A stretch of 64,000 nucleotides of DNA, from contig ML986614.1 of NCBI GenBank assembly GCA_010094045.1, positions 23,336 to 87,335 of the forward strand, read 5' to 3'. The translations under genes and the position numbers were made by a program. How positions within the stretch are numbered: position 1 is the first letter of the stretch; every line of letters begins with the position of its first letter. Positions 11,401 to 24,851 of this stretch are shown in pieces. The stretch comes from Lojkania enalia. Lineage: Eukaryota; Ascomycota; Dothideomycetes; Pleosporales. The notes beneath the pieces are model-generated. The model did no database searches, had not been told where the DNA came from, and saw only the letters and a program-made list of their open reading frames with translations.

Positions 11401-13122
11401 ATGCCAATCGCTAGACTTGGTCGGGCAATCAAGTTTCCCACCAAGACATTCTAGAAGGCCTCTGCTTTATGGGCTAGAAATTGCATTTTGCGTTATAGCA
11501 ACGGGCTGACCCCCATATCGAATACTTCTCCGACTACGAATCCTCCATTTGTACTTTGAGTGCGGTCCGCGATGCTTCTACGCTGGGGCCCTAGAAGCCA
11601 ATTGGAGCGATCCTTTGGAAACCACGTGGAAGCCACGCATGGGTGCTGACTGGCTGTGGCGATGCTGGGATCTATCCATGGTGTTATCAATTCACAGACG
11701 CGAGTGCCATACCCAAAAGGCGTTGCTCCACATTCAAAACGGGCAATGCTGGGCGTTGCAGTTGCCTTGCGCCATATGTAAGGCTGTAGGTGGCGTTTCT
11801 GTAAGGCGAATAGCTAGGTAGAAAAGAATTGATATCGGCAGCCTCTTGTCGTGTGCCCTCGCGCGAAAATTAAAAAATTATCCTCAGCCCATGACATGAT
11901 TCGGCGGGTGGGGAAATGCGGTGAGTTTCGGCCAACGACCGTGAGACGATATCGGAGGGATACTGGAAGTTGGCCAGGAAAATTGAGTGGATGCGTACCC
12001 ATGGGCATGGGATAATGGACGGGGTGTACCCCGGCGCGGCACATCCAATTGGCTCGTTTCCGTTGGGTTTTCGGCGCTGGCTCTAATACTTGCGTCTCTA
12101 AGGTACATTATAGCGCATGGGTACTCTGCTACACTTTTGCATTTTGGAAAAGGCCCTTCTCGGCGATGACGGAGCAAATTATCATCGCATGACGGCCGGT
12201 GGAATAATGCCGATGGCATTGTCTTACTGTCAGTGGTGCACCATTTGGCGTGCTAGAAGCTTATGCGTGCGAGCAAGAGCGTAGGTAAGATGGGTTTTGC
12301 TCAAAACTCTATCTCGGAGTGCCCCCCCCCCCCTCCCCCCCCCCTCAGCGACGTAGTGGAAATACTCTCAAGGAAATGGGCTGTAGTGCCTATTCAGGCG
12401 GGTATTTTGCATCAGACCGAATGATAATTGGTCTGGTTGTTGAAATCAAGGGAAGAGCAGTATACCTCCGTAAAGCGGAGCTATAAGAGGCCAGATAAGC
12501 CTGCGGCAGGCTATCCGCGCCACATGAAACTTTGCACCATCAGAACTTTGGGTCTACGCAGGAGAGTTGGACCGCGTACGACCGGATGTGGTGGCCGTGG
12601 CCGCCTTTGGCGCTGGTGGGACGCGGCATCTTGCAAATGGTGTGCGCCCTTCTGGCCATAGTGTGTGGCTTAGCTTCGTGTGCAATCGCTTCTGGCCTCT
12701 GGACAGCCATCCACGACAACTATAGGGCTGTGGTGGGCATCGTGGTCATCCGCTTCTAGTCGTGATGAGCTCGAGAGGCAAAGAGGTGAGGTCGTGACGA
12801 TGCAGCTCCCTTGTCACCTGCATGAGATTTGACCACTGAGAGATCTGGCTGAGCGCCGCACATTAGCGATATGCGTCGACAAGTCGACAACGTTGAACAA
12901 CAAGGGACGCGGAAATGATGTGGAACGACAACGAAGACTTAGTGTTACATTTCGACTACAGTGATATCCCAAAATTTTCCGTGGGGGTATTGTGCTCTTC
13001 CCTCCATGCCGTACGCCTTGCTAAATTGTACAATGAATAAGGATTTGACGACCAAAATACAAAGTGGGTTTCATTTTCCTCTGCCTGCAGAGTTTTTGCA
13101 ATCGCCTTTTAGCACGTCAGAT
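8484..13122. other. gene-poor stretch of 4.6 kb
   Basis: No open frame longer than 143 codons, none recognisable, and no splice-linked exons found. It includes the ERG27 promoter at its left end. A 75-codon frame at 12532-12759 encodes a hydrophobic stretch, but nothing else supports it as a gene. Base composition is mixed, not strongly AT-rich, so simple RIP of a transposon is not evident by eye. Confidence 0.5.
12322..12345. repeat. homopolymeric C tract (C12-T-C10)
   Basis: Two long C runs separated by one T. On the minus strand this is a G12-A-G10 tract that could form a quadruplex. No associated gene is visible. Confidence 0.9.
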
Positions 13123-13375
13123 TCAAGCGAGGTGGTAAATGAGGGGATAAGAGAACGGACCACAATTTTCGTCGAGTCTATACTCTCTGTTCGGTACGTT
13201 AGATATGGAGGGCCGTGCTTGGGGGGGGGGAGGGGGAAGAGAAATGTTTCAATACTCACACGGCGACGACATTTGCAGGACAGCGAACTTGTGTTTGCTG
13301 ATATTTTGTACACCAAGCTCGAACTGTATAGCGAAGGTGGGAGCACTTGTAGTGTACTCGGGTATAATCACACAT
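13123..13375 (-). CDS. small conserved Cys-rich fungal protein (MCDYTxVxYxC family), function unknown
   Basis: Two exons, 13260-13375 and 13123-13186, around a 73-nt GTGAGT..CAG intron give 59 residues. The product starts MCDYTRVHYKC and has Cys at 2, 11, 22, 32 and 47. WCTKYQ and RCPANVVAVEYRLDE follow, the last spanning the splice junction in frame. I recall a widespread family of very short ascomycete proteins with this layout (MCDYT..., RYTVRAWC, KYQxTxxRCPxNVVA, EYRLDExCG). Finding the expected second half directly after a good intron strongly supports the model. The final residues after CG (PFSYPLIYHLA) differ from what I recall, so a further intron or a decayed C-terminus is possible. 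Conserved Cys/His spacing suggests metal binding or disulfides, but the function is unknown. It stands alone in a gene-poor region. Confidence 0.72.
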
Positions 13376-15863
13376 ACCGAAAGAAGAGTGACTGTTGGGC
13401 AGTGATAAATGGGAGAGCTTATAAAAAGAAAAAGAGTGACAAACGATGAGTGGCTGAGCGTTTGGCTGGGAATTTGCCTTTTGAAATTGATCGGAGGGAT
13501 TGAAAGGAGCGCGCCGGGCCGTACCTATTATAGTTCTGTAGAGAAATGTCAGTCCATAAAGTCGAATGGGGTTCTTGCATTTGTGGGTTGACCCGAATCC
13601 ATGGGACTTCTCCAGAGTCGGACCTGAATCGATGGAGCAGGCCAATGGCACTAATTGCTGAGTAGTCAAAGGGTCCCTAGACGCCCAAGTGGTCGGCTGG
13701 TCGAGCATTTGAAGAAGTGGAGGCCTGTTTGAAAATGGTGCCGCTTTCGGCGACGTGCGGTTAGTGGGCATGGCTGAGAGCGTATAGAGACTTTGGACTA
13801 AGGTGCTTGGGGGTAAAGAAATGTGGTGAGGTAACGGGAAAGTAGCCTGACAGGCGTCCAGTGGGTCCAGCGTGAGGGGATGGTCCGGATGGCACCATTC
13901 TTCGCCTCGCAGCTGGCGACCAGCTTAGCAGGATGCACCGTCACTTCCACTGTTGCTGGCAGGCTGATCTGCATCCACGGCCCCTACTGCAAATATGGTG
14001 CGTGGGATGCTGTGGGTCCACAGCCACCTGGCGTGAGGCTCCAAGCATCTACAAGCACGATAATGCCGGGGTCCTCTGCAGGCCTTGTAAACGGCCATGC
14101 AGCTTAACAGGCCTATTAAGTCTAGACTATACATATCCCAAAGTCGTAGCTAATTCGGATCAGTAATGCCTACGTGCTCGTAGCCGCTGCACCGTCTCAA
14201 GAGACCTATCTGTGCGCAGCGAACAGTGAGCGTCTGTTCGCTGGGACAGTGCGGCAGCCATGTATTTCGTGTCGCGCGTGTGAGCATACGCATATCTGGA
14301 CGACACTCGCAAAGCAGGCTGTTGCGCAATTATAGCTCGAACCGGGTCCGATCCGAGAAGGGTGGATCCGCTGCAGGACATGCCCAGTTCTTCTCGAATC
14401 ATGGTATGTGGGTCAAATCAGGCGAGTTGGTTGTTCGTTCATGGACACCCGCCGTTACGTCCAGTGTCGAGGCCATCCACCTCGATTCGGCGACGGCCAT
14501 TTGCCAGTACTAGCGCTTAACGCGCCGTCTATTAATGTTCGGGATGGGAATAATCGACCACGCTTCGTCAACGAATCCAATATACGCCGCGTGGTGGTCG
14601 ACGCCGGATGGGGGCACGAGGACCGTGCAGCCTAGAGCAGCAGATAAACTCTACCCGTCGTCGCGCCCGCGCTCGGGCTCTACTAATATAAAACCAATAC
14701 CAGTTCCCCGGGCGCCTGGACTGCGTGAGTCGCCCTCCACACGAAGAAGAGCGAGATGCCGGAAAACGAACGAGAGGAGCAGTATGCGGGCCGGACGGTC
14801 TGTGATACGTATCCCTACCGTGGCTCTGGGGCCGATGCGTCCAACTTTTATTCCCACTTCCCTCGGCCGGGCTGTCTATAGAAGACGTTAAAGCAAGTGG
14901 TGAGAGTCCGGAGGTTCGACTGTTACTGCTGATGCTTCGGAACGGACGCGAGGGCTTCCAATTTGCTGCTTCAACAGATGTTCACGCCGACGGAAACCCT
15001 TTTGGAGCACGTCATCCGAATCCATCGTAGAGAATCAGGCGCTACATATACTACATCATGAGGTATTCACAAGGTTGGCAGCTTTACCTTGTTTAGGGTG
15101 AGCCCGTTCACGCACATACCCTACACCGCCATGCGGAGCCGTTCTCAACCAGCTCCATTGACATCAGCGATCACCGGTTTTACACGTCGGCCAACGGGGC
15201 CAACGTGACTGGCCAGGTTGTTTGCGGCAGGGGCTCCCGTGAGTTTTTTCAAGCTAAAAAAAAAAGTGTTTTATTCCCAATATCAGCCGGCCAATAGTGG
15301 CATTCGAGGTCTCTCCGGATTATTTCAATACATCCACTGGTCAGCTGCACAGGCAGAAGTACGATTCTACCCTGCTCTACCTAGCCATGTGCTATATGCG
15401 GGCCAAACGGCATAGCTGTTATCGTCATCTTGTTCTTGATACCTCGTTGTTACTGGTTGATCTAGCCTAAAGAGGGGTGTAAGATTGATCTGATGTACGG
15501 ATGCTAATGGATAGAGTTGTTGTAGGGCCATTCATTAGGCCTGCTCCACACCGGACCTTCATGCCCCGCATCGAGGGAGAGAAGACTGGAACGGTGTTAA
15601 TCTATGTCTTATACCTGGAGGATGCAGGGGCCGAACAAAGTCTCGGGGCAGTGGATGCCCCAGGGCTCACTTGAACCGTATGTATGTCCTCCTGCTTGAG
15701 GTTAAAGTGCACCCATCGTCCACTCGTGTCTAGGCAGTGGCAACCTCTTCGTATGAGAAGTTATCGCCCATCACCCGGGGAGTGCGGAGGAAGACGAAGC
15801 CAATTGAAAATACGCGAGCGACCATTTAGGGACATATAATAGACTCAATTATTATATCAAAAC
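13376..15863. other. gene-poor stretch of 2.5 kb
   Basis: Scattered open frames up to 118 codons with no recognisable content. No rRNA, tRNA or transposase signature was found. Confidence 0.5.
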
Positions 15864-18547
<2,684 letters not shown>

Positions 18548-19723
18548 TTAGGCCGTCTCTCTTTCCTTATCCCTCCCTGATTCTGCCGCCTCCGCCTTCG
18601 CCGTGTCTTGAGCTCTGATGGCTTTTTCCTCTTCAGCCAACTTTTGCTGTGCGTCCTCTCCTAGCGTCTTCATCCTGTCCACGGCGCCGGGCAGTCTTCC
18701 GATCCGATCAGCGATCTCGCCTCTTCCGACGAGACTGACCACGATGCTGGCACCGACAATGAACGTCAATACGAAACGGTAGATGGCATACCAGGGCGGG
18801 GTCCAGCCGCGATATGTGGCTCGAGTATCAGCATAGTAGAGGAGGATGAAGGCGCAGAACTGGCTGATAAGTGCATATTCTACAGGCATCAGGACCGTTG
18901 GCCACGCGATCGCGGGTGCGACAACTCCAATGGCGTAGCGTCTATAGCCTTGATAACCACCATAGCCGGCCCATTCCAAACCCCAATGAATCGCGCCGAG
19001 GAAAGAGAGAATCTACCATGAGTCAGACTGTAGCGTGAGAAACTGTATTTTGCTTACAACAGCGCCGTAACCTATTTGCAAGGGTTCCAGAAGGTGGAGA
19101 AGTGTCTCTGCGGTGTGTGCGGAAAGAAAATAGCCATATCCGGCATCGGCATGATTAATCTCATACGCGCAGGCGACGGTAGAGAGGGAGGTTCCAAGAT
19201 ACGGTAATACGCCAGCCAGACCAAGATAGTAGGCCTGGCGTGGGACTGAACTCATATCAAAGGTCTCCTTGATGGTGTTCTGTGGTTTCACAGGCGTCAG
19301 CCCGTGTTATGAGAATTCGGTATCGGCACGTACCAGATCGTGTCGCATTCCAGACACGGGGATAGCGTCGTGCTCTGGCTCTGGCTGTTGATTTTGATCA
19401 CCGACTTGGCCTACCATGGGAGTAATGGTCGAGGTGGTTGTGACCCTCTCAGGATGGGGCTCAATTTTTTGATGCTGGTATCTGCTTTCAGCCTCGCGAT
19501 CAATCTTGTCGGCCATTGATCGCTGGACGATAGTGGTTTTTAGAGGCTTTAATTGTGACAAGGCTGGTATCCGAGGACGTCTGGAGGGGACGGAGCTGAA
19601 CTGAGTGAATTGAGCTGTCCATTTCAATGGGGCTTCTGCTCGATGAATTGAGGGGCCGGGGGCACGCGAGGCCGGTGCTGCTATGGCCCGGATGACTAGA
19701 CGGGAAGCCCCTGTGCGAAGCAT
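18548..19723 (-). CDS. DUF3429 (TMEM69-like) mitochondrial membrane protein
   Basis: Three exons (19334-19723 or -19798, 19058-19279, 18548-19012) join in phase 0. The DUF3429 core is clear: YLGLAGVLPYLGTSLSTV, ETLLHLLEPLQIGYGAV, then across the second junction SFLGAIHWGLEWAGYGGYQG, followed by APAIAWPTVLMPVEYALI and a last helix before the charged C-tail. Four to five membrane helices are visible. I prefer the start at 19723 because MLRTGASRLVIRAIAAPASR is a convincing basic, amphipathic mitochondrial targeting sequence. An in-frame ATG at 19798 would add 25 residues (383 in total). The C-terminal 50 residues are rich in E/K/A and probably helical. Family members are predicted inner-membrane proteins; the biochemical role is unknown. 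Confidence 0.85.
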
Positions 19724-19798
19724 GTTCCAATTGTGCAGTGGAGCAGCTCGAGGAGGGGGATATGTGCTGGAGAAGGGCAGCAACCACGAGAAAGACAA

Positions 19799-20838
19799 TC
19801 TTGGTACAATGCCGGTTATATGAAGCGTACGGGAGTTGTGGTGAAAGGAGAACCTTGGAAGAGCTGAGAGCTGGGGAGGGAAGATATGCCGTGCACAGGT
19901 GGTACCTCAAGCAAGCTCCCCGCTCCAGGTGCGAAGCTGTGTCCAATCGAGCACCATGACGTCAGAAGAACGTCGGTGGGAGGAACCTTGGCATAGGCGC
20001 GCTCGACAAAATAATTTCAAGAGCTAGCCCATTATATACCTGATGTAGAAGCATGAGCACAGAGTCGAGGCTCCTCGAACCTCTCCATTCACACGCGCCT
20101 GTGTGAGGATAGCGATATCTCATCTCGCCCTCACTGTTTGCCGGCCAAAGCATGGCTGGCATGCGTGTCAGCTTAGTTAGAAGACACTCAGGTGGCGGAC
20201 TCACAAGGCGATGGCGGCTGGTTCGGAGGGAGCATTATTTGTATAGCGATTTGTAGTAATCCGATAGCTTTTCATGTATATGCAGAAGCCATCAAGCTTG
20301 TAGGTGGAAGCCTGAGCGCCCGTCGGTAGTGAGGGCGCCAGGCCGGACTTGGACTAGCGCAGTGGGACTCGCTTGCGCATCCTATCAACGGCCATGGTGG
20401 GGTGATGTTGTGTCATTGAAGAAAGGGCGGCGACAGCAGAGGAATGTTGAAGCTGGCGGTGACGTGCAGCGTTTCGAAGAAAGGTCAGCGTGAAAGGGGC
20501 GATGGCGAGGCCAAAGGAGCGCGTTGCTCCCCCAATGGGCGCCTAGGTAGCATCTGTTGTGGGCCGCAGACGCTGCGAGAATGGCGTAGAAGCTCCTGGT
20601 TGGCCGGTGAGCCAGATCGAAACTTCCAGAAGAGCTATCCGAAAACTGCCCCTCCAGACATACAAAAGCCCACCTTTCCGCGCCTCCCTCCCTCAACATT
20701 ACAATCCAAGACAAAGACTCACACACACACTAAAGTCAGAGGCTTTTGTGAGCACCACAACATCCAATCTCAGTTTCTTTATACCACAACCTGCTTTCGA
20801 TACCCATAACTTAGAACTTTTCACGACACATATTCACA
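19799..20838. other. divergent promoter region between DUF3429 gene and hsp70
   Basis: About 1 kb shared by two divergently transcribed genes. The hsp70 side contains a heat-shock element and a C/A-rich leader with ACACAC runs just before the start codon. Confidence 0.6.
20619..20631 (+). promoter_or_regulatory. heat-shock element upstream of hsp70
   Basis: The sequence GAAACTTCCAGAA is a perfect three-unit nGAAnnTTCnnGAA array, about 208 bases before the hsp70 ATG. It is the binding site expected for the trimeric heat-shock factor Hsf1. The match is seen directly; use in vivo is inferred. Confidence 0.75.
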
Positions 20839-23018
20839 ATGGCCCCCGCTATTGGTATTGACTTGGGTACCACGTACTCTTGCGTGGGTATCTTCCGAGA
20901 TGACCGAATTGAGATCATCGCGAACGATCAGGTACGTTATACACCGTTAGAGATATCCTAGACAAGAGCCCTTTGACTGCCTCTATCATGGGGATATCTT
21001 GGTATTATCTCCCCGTATGAGTAACATGTACTAAATACATTTGTAGGGCAACCGCACAACCCCCTCATTCGTCGCTTTCACAGACACAGAACGTTTGATC
21101 GGAGACTCGGCCAAGAACCAAGTTGCCATGAACCCTGCGAACACTGTATTTGATGCGAAGGTGAGTAAAAACCTCCCATATTGTACAGACATCATTTTAC
21201 ATAGAGGCTAACATTTCCCTAGCGTTTGATCGGCCGCAAATTCAATGATCCAGAAGTACAGGCCGACATGAAGCACTTTCCATTCAAGGTGTTGGACAAG
21301 GGTGGCAAGCCTGTCATCCAAGTCGAGTTCAAGGGCGAAACAAAGACGTTCACTCCAGAGGAAATCTCATCAATGGTCCTTACCAAAATGCGAGAAACTG
21401 CCGAATCATACCTAGGTGGAACCGTCAACAACGCTGTAGTCACCGTCCCTGCATACTTCAACGACTCTCAGCGTCAGGCAACGAAGGACGCCGGTTTGAT
21501 TGCTGGTCTCAACGTTCTCCGTATCATCAACGAACCAACTGCTGCTGCCATTGCCTACGGTTTGGACAAGAAGACCTCGGGCGAGCGTAACGTCCTCATC
21601 TTCGATCTTGGTGGTGGTACCTTTGATGTCTCCCTTCTGACTATCGAGGAGGGTATCTTCGAGGTCAAAAGTACCGCTGGAGACACCCACTTGGGTGGTG
21701 AAGATTTTGACAACCGTCTTGTCAACCACTTCGTATCAGAATTCAAGCGCAAGCACAAGAAGGATCTCACCGCCAATGCTCGTGCTCTTCGACGTCTCCG
21801 AACCGCTTGCGAGCGTGCCAAGCGTACCCTCTCCTCCTCCGCCCAGACCTCGATCGAGATTGACTCCCTATTTGAGGGCATTGACTTTTACACTTCAATC
21901 ACCCGTGCTCGATTCGAGGAGCTCTGTCAGGACCTCTTCCGCTCCACCATGGAGCCAGTCGAGCGTGTCCTCCGCGACGCTAAGATCGACAAGTCCTCCG
22001 TCCACGAGATCGTCTTGGTCGGTGGATCTACCCGTATCCCCAAGATCCAGAAGATGGTCTCAGACTTCTTCAACGGCAAGGAGCCCAATAAGTCTATCAA
22101 CCCTGATGAAGCTGTCGCCTACGGTGCTGCCGTCCAGGCTGCTATCCTGTCTGGTGACACTTCCTCTAAGTCTACTTCGGAAATTCTTCTGTTGGATGTC
22201 GCCCCATTGTCCATAGGTATCGAGACTGCTGGTGGTGTCATGACACCCTTGATCAAGCGCAACACCACCATCCCCACCAAGAAGTCCGAGGTCTTCTCTA
22301 CTTTCTCCGATAACCAGCCTGGTGTGCTTATCCAGGTCTACGAGGGTGAGCGCGCCCGGACGAAGGACAACAACTTGCTCGGCAAGTTCGAGCTCACTGG
22401 CATTCCCCCGGCGCCTAGGGGTGTCCCTCAGATTGAGGTTACCTTCGACGTTGACGCGAACGGCATCATTAATGTCTCCGCTCTGGAGAAGGGAACTGGC
22501 AAGACCAACAAGGTTAGTAATCCCTGAATCTATAAATATACTTATATTTGCTAATATACGTGCAGATCGTCATCACTAACGACAAAGGCCGTCTCTCGAA
22601 GGAGGAAATTGAGCGTATGCTTGCCGAGGCCGAGAAGTACAAGGCTGAGGACGAGGCGGAGGCTGCTAGGATTTCCGCCAAGAACGCTCTTGAGTCCTAC
22701 GCCTACAGCCTCCGCAACACTCTCTCCGACAGCAAGGTTGACGAGAAGCTCGATGCTGGAGATAAGGAGAAGCTTAAGTCGGAGATCGATAAGACCGTCG
22801 CCTGGCTCGACGACAACCAGCAGGCCACCAAGGACGAGTACGAGTCTCAGCAGAAGGAGCTCGAGGGTGTTGCCAATCCCATCATGATGAAGTTCTACGG
22901 TGCTGGCGGCGAGGGTGGTATGCCCGGAGGCATGCCCGGAGGTCCCGGCGGCTTCCCAGGTGGCGCTCCTGGCGGCGGCCACTCGGACGATGGCCCGACA
23001 GTTGAGGAGGTCGACTAA
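20839..23018 (+). CDS. hsp70: cytosolic Hsp70 chaperone (Ssa-type)
   Basis: Four exons (20839-20931, 21047-21160, 21223-22512, 22566-23018) give 649 residues, the usual cytosolic Hsp70 length. Signatures are [13 protein letters not shown] at residues 5-17, [12 protein letters not shown], the [11 protein letters not shown] loop, an [17 protein letters not shown] linker, and a C-terminal GGMPGG-rich tail ending in EEVD, the TPR co-chaperone anchor that marks cytosolic/nuclear members. It binds exposed hydrophobic peptides in an ATP-dependent cycle with J-proteins and nucleotide exchange factors. Two introns fall within the first 70 codons, a frequent feature of fungal hsp70 genes. A heat-shock element lies upstream. 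Coding sequence appears intact, with strong codon bias toward C-ending codons as expected for high expression. Confidence 0.98.
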
Positions 23019-23477
23019 ACAGGTCTGTTTGATCTCGAGTAGTCTCCCTTTTTTGTTCTCAGCATAGAGTTTTCATTTGGGAGGTGGTCATCGGAGTTCT
23101 CGGCTGATATGGCCATCCGTTTTTTAAGGTGGCATTTTTTTTTAACACCGGATTGCATTAGGCATGATTCACGATAATGATTGGAGGGTAGGAAAAGTTT
23201 GAGCAGAATCTATGTACTCTATTGAAGTGACTTATCCACCAGGAGTAGCTCAATGATAGGACATGGTTATAATTCAATATCTGTTCGTATAATACAATGT
23301 GATGGTGATCCAAAACCTAGGATTCAAGCCTTTCCAAGCATGGCAAAGTAATGTCTTGGTTGATTTTTCAGGTAAATTTTGAGTAAAACAAACTAGTACT
23401 TATGCTGAAAATGCACCTAGGTATAAGAGTATACAAGTTTCTTAGTCCAAGCTTATCTCTTCAAAAGTATTCACCCA
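23019..23477. other. 3' flanks of convergent hsp70 and EMI1
   Basis: AT-rich 3' untranslated region with T runs (about 23118-23142). No gene is supported. Confidence 0.6.
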
Positions 23478-24056
23478 TCACTTCGCCCGCTGCCCATCCC
23501 CATCTCCCTCCACCACATCTCCCTCCACCACCCTCGCAAATGCTCCAAACCTCCTCTCCCCCTCCCGCCTCCTCTTCCACACGTCCTCGCTATTGGCCCC
23601 CTGCCTGACCCTCTCCTCCTTCTCCCTGTACCGCTCGACGACCAACTCGCGCCTCAGCGCCGTGGGCTTACTCTTGATGCGCATGCAGAACCAGAAATCG
23701 GACCAGTGCTCGGAGCACGAGCGGAGCGCGCCGTGGCGGTAGATGTCGTTGAAGCGGGAACCGAGGGAGCTACAGTAGAAGGCAGAGTCGAAGGCAGTGC
23801 GGCAGGACATTGTGGTTGGATATTCTTCGGATACGGATTCGGCTTGTGGGTGGGTGGCGGAGGAGGGCGCGAGGTGTGGATAAGCGGATTGGAAGGCGGC
23901 CTCGGGGTCGGGGTCGGGATGTGAGGGCATTGTGGGTGTTGAAGTCCGGGGTAAGGGAGAAGTAGAGGTGGAGGTGGAGGGGGTTGAGGTTGATGGGGCG
24001 CTCGATGATGGCGAGTTGGGGGTTGACTGCGTATTCGAAGACCACAGCCAGCCCAT
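23478..24056 (-). CDS. EMI1: EMI1-like DUF3128 twin-CX9C protein
   Basis: A single exon of 192 residues. After a Ser/Thr/Pro-rich N-terminus (1-80) comes the conserved core MSCRTAFDSAFYCSSLGSRF, then a block ending CSEHWSDFWFC. The Cys residues form two exact CX9C pairs (C-RTAFDSAFY-C and C-SEHWSDFWF-C), the layout of small intermembrane-space or cytosolic helical-hairpin proteins. S. cerevisiae Emi1 is needed for induction of IME1 and affects mitochondrial function. The C-terminal 70 residues are highly charged (REKEERV, KRRREGERR). The core is confidently assigned; the low-complexity N-terminus makes the exact start less sure. Confidence 0.88.
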   Translation of the reverse strand: MGWLWSSNTQSTPNSPSSSAPSTSTPSTSTSTSPLPRTSTPTMPSHPDPDPEAAFQSAYPHLAPSSATHPQAESVSEEYPTTMSCRTAFDSAFYCSSLGSRFNDIYRHGALRSCSEHWSDFWFCMRIKSKPTALRRELVVERYREKEERVRQGANSEDVWKRRREGERRFGAFARVVEGDVVEGDGDGQRAK

Positions 24057-24851
24057 TGTGATGGATGTGTTTGGAAGGCTTGGATCTATGGTAAATTGGA
24101 TTGATCAATGGGGCCACTGGTGGTTTGACGCGCTACTAATGGGAAATACGTCCGGAAAATAATTCGTTGCGGTTTCCAGTTGTGCTGCTGTGCGGGCCAG
24201 AGAGCCGTTGTAATCGTAGTAGGTAAGCTCAGACTTCTCTAGATTTTTGCTTCGCGAAGAGAGTAGCTTGGTACACGGTGTGGATGCGTGGATGTGCGCG
24301 ACAGGCGTCCAAGAAAAACACGGAAAATATCGACGGTGAGGAAATATTGGGCGCATAATCGCTCCAATCGCCGAGTTGCTGGCTAGATGCCAAGGCCCGT
24401 GCAGGGATTGAAATGTCCAATACACCGACGTCATGCATGAGGTAGCGTGCACCGCCGCTGCCTTGACGATCTCTCCTTCGCATCCTAAATCAGAGCGTGT
24501 CTTTTGCCCGTAGATTCGTTTCTGTCACTGCTACGTGTTTCTACTTACCTTCTTGCGGCTTCACTATCCTTGGTTGCAATCCTTGTGGCGTGTTTCTCGA
24601 GCTCGCTGCTGTTTGGCCTCATTGAAGCACAGCCAGCGGCGCGGCAACGCATTTACGCCCTCGCAGCTTCACACCCACGCCGCCCCGTGTTAGATTACGA
24701 TATCCTACTGTCATCCTAAATATATAGCTCATTCTTACGGTCCTCTATGAATTCACGAATTAGCACGACCTAACGATCCTCTATCTACCAATCCTACGAA
24801 ACTCCTCACTCTCTTCTACCCCGGCCCGGGTAACGGACGGCCCCTGCCGCA
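24057..24851. other. divergent promoter of EMI1 and VPS13
   Basis: Nearly 800 bases between two divergent starts. Pyrimidine-rich stretches (CTCACTCTCTTCTACC type) precede the VPS13 ATG. No further gene is supported. Confidence 0.6.

Noticed and set aside
12532..12759. 75-codon frame with a hydrophobic helix
   Set aside because: No splice partners, no recognisable family, and other frames in the same stretch are open over similar lengths.
21555..22982. Antisense frames of 100-140 codons over hsp70
   Set aside because: Produced by strong codon bias in hsp70, a well-known artefact; no independent evidence.
23243..23290. tRNA-like AGTAGCTCAATGATAGGAC sequence downstream of hsp70
   Set aside because: It resembles a D-arm/A-box, but no pairing acceptor stem, anticodon arm or T-arm with a matching stem could be found.
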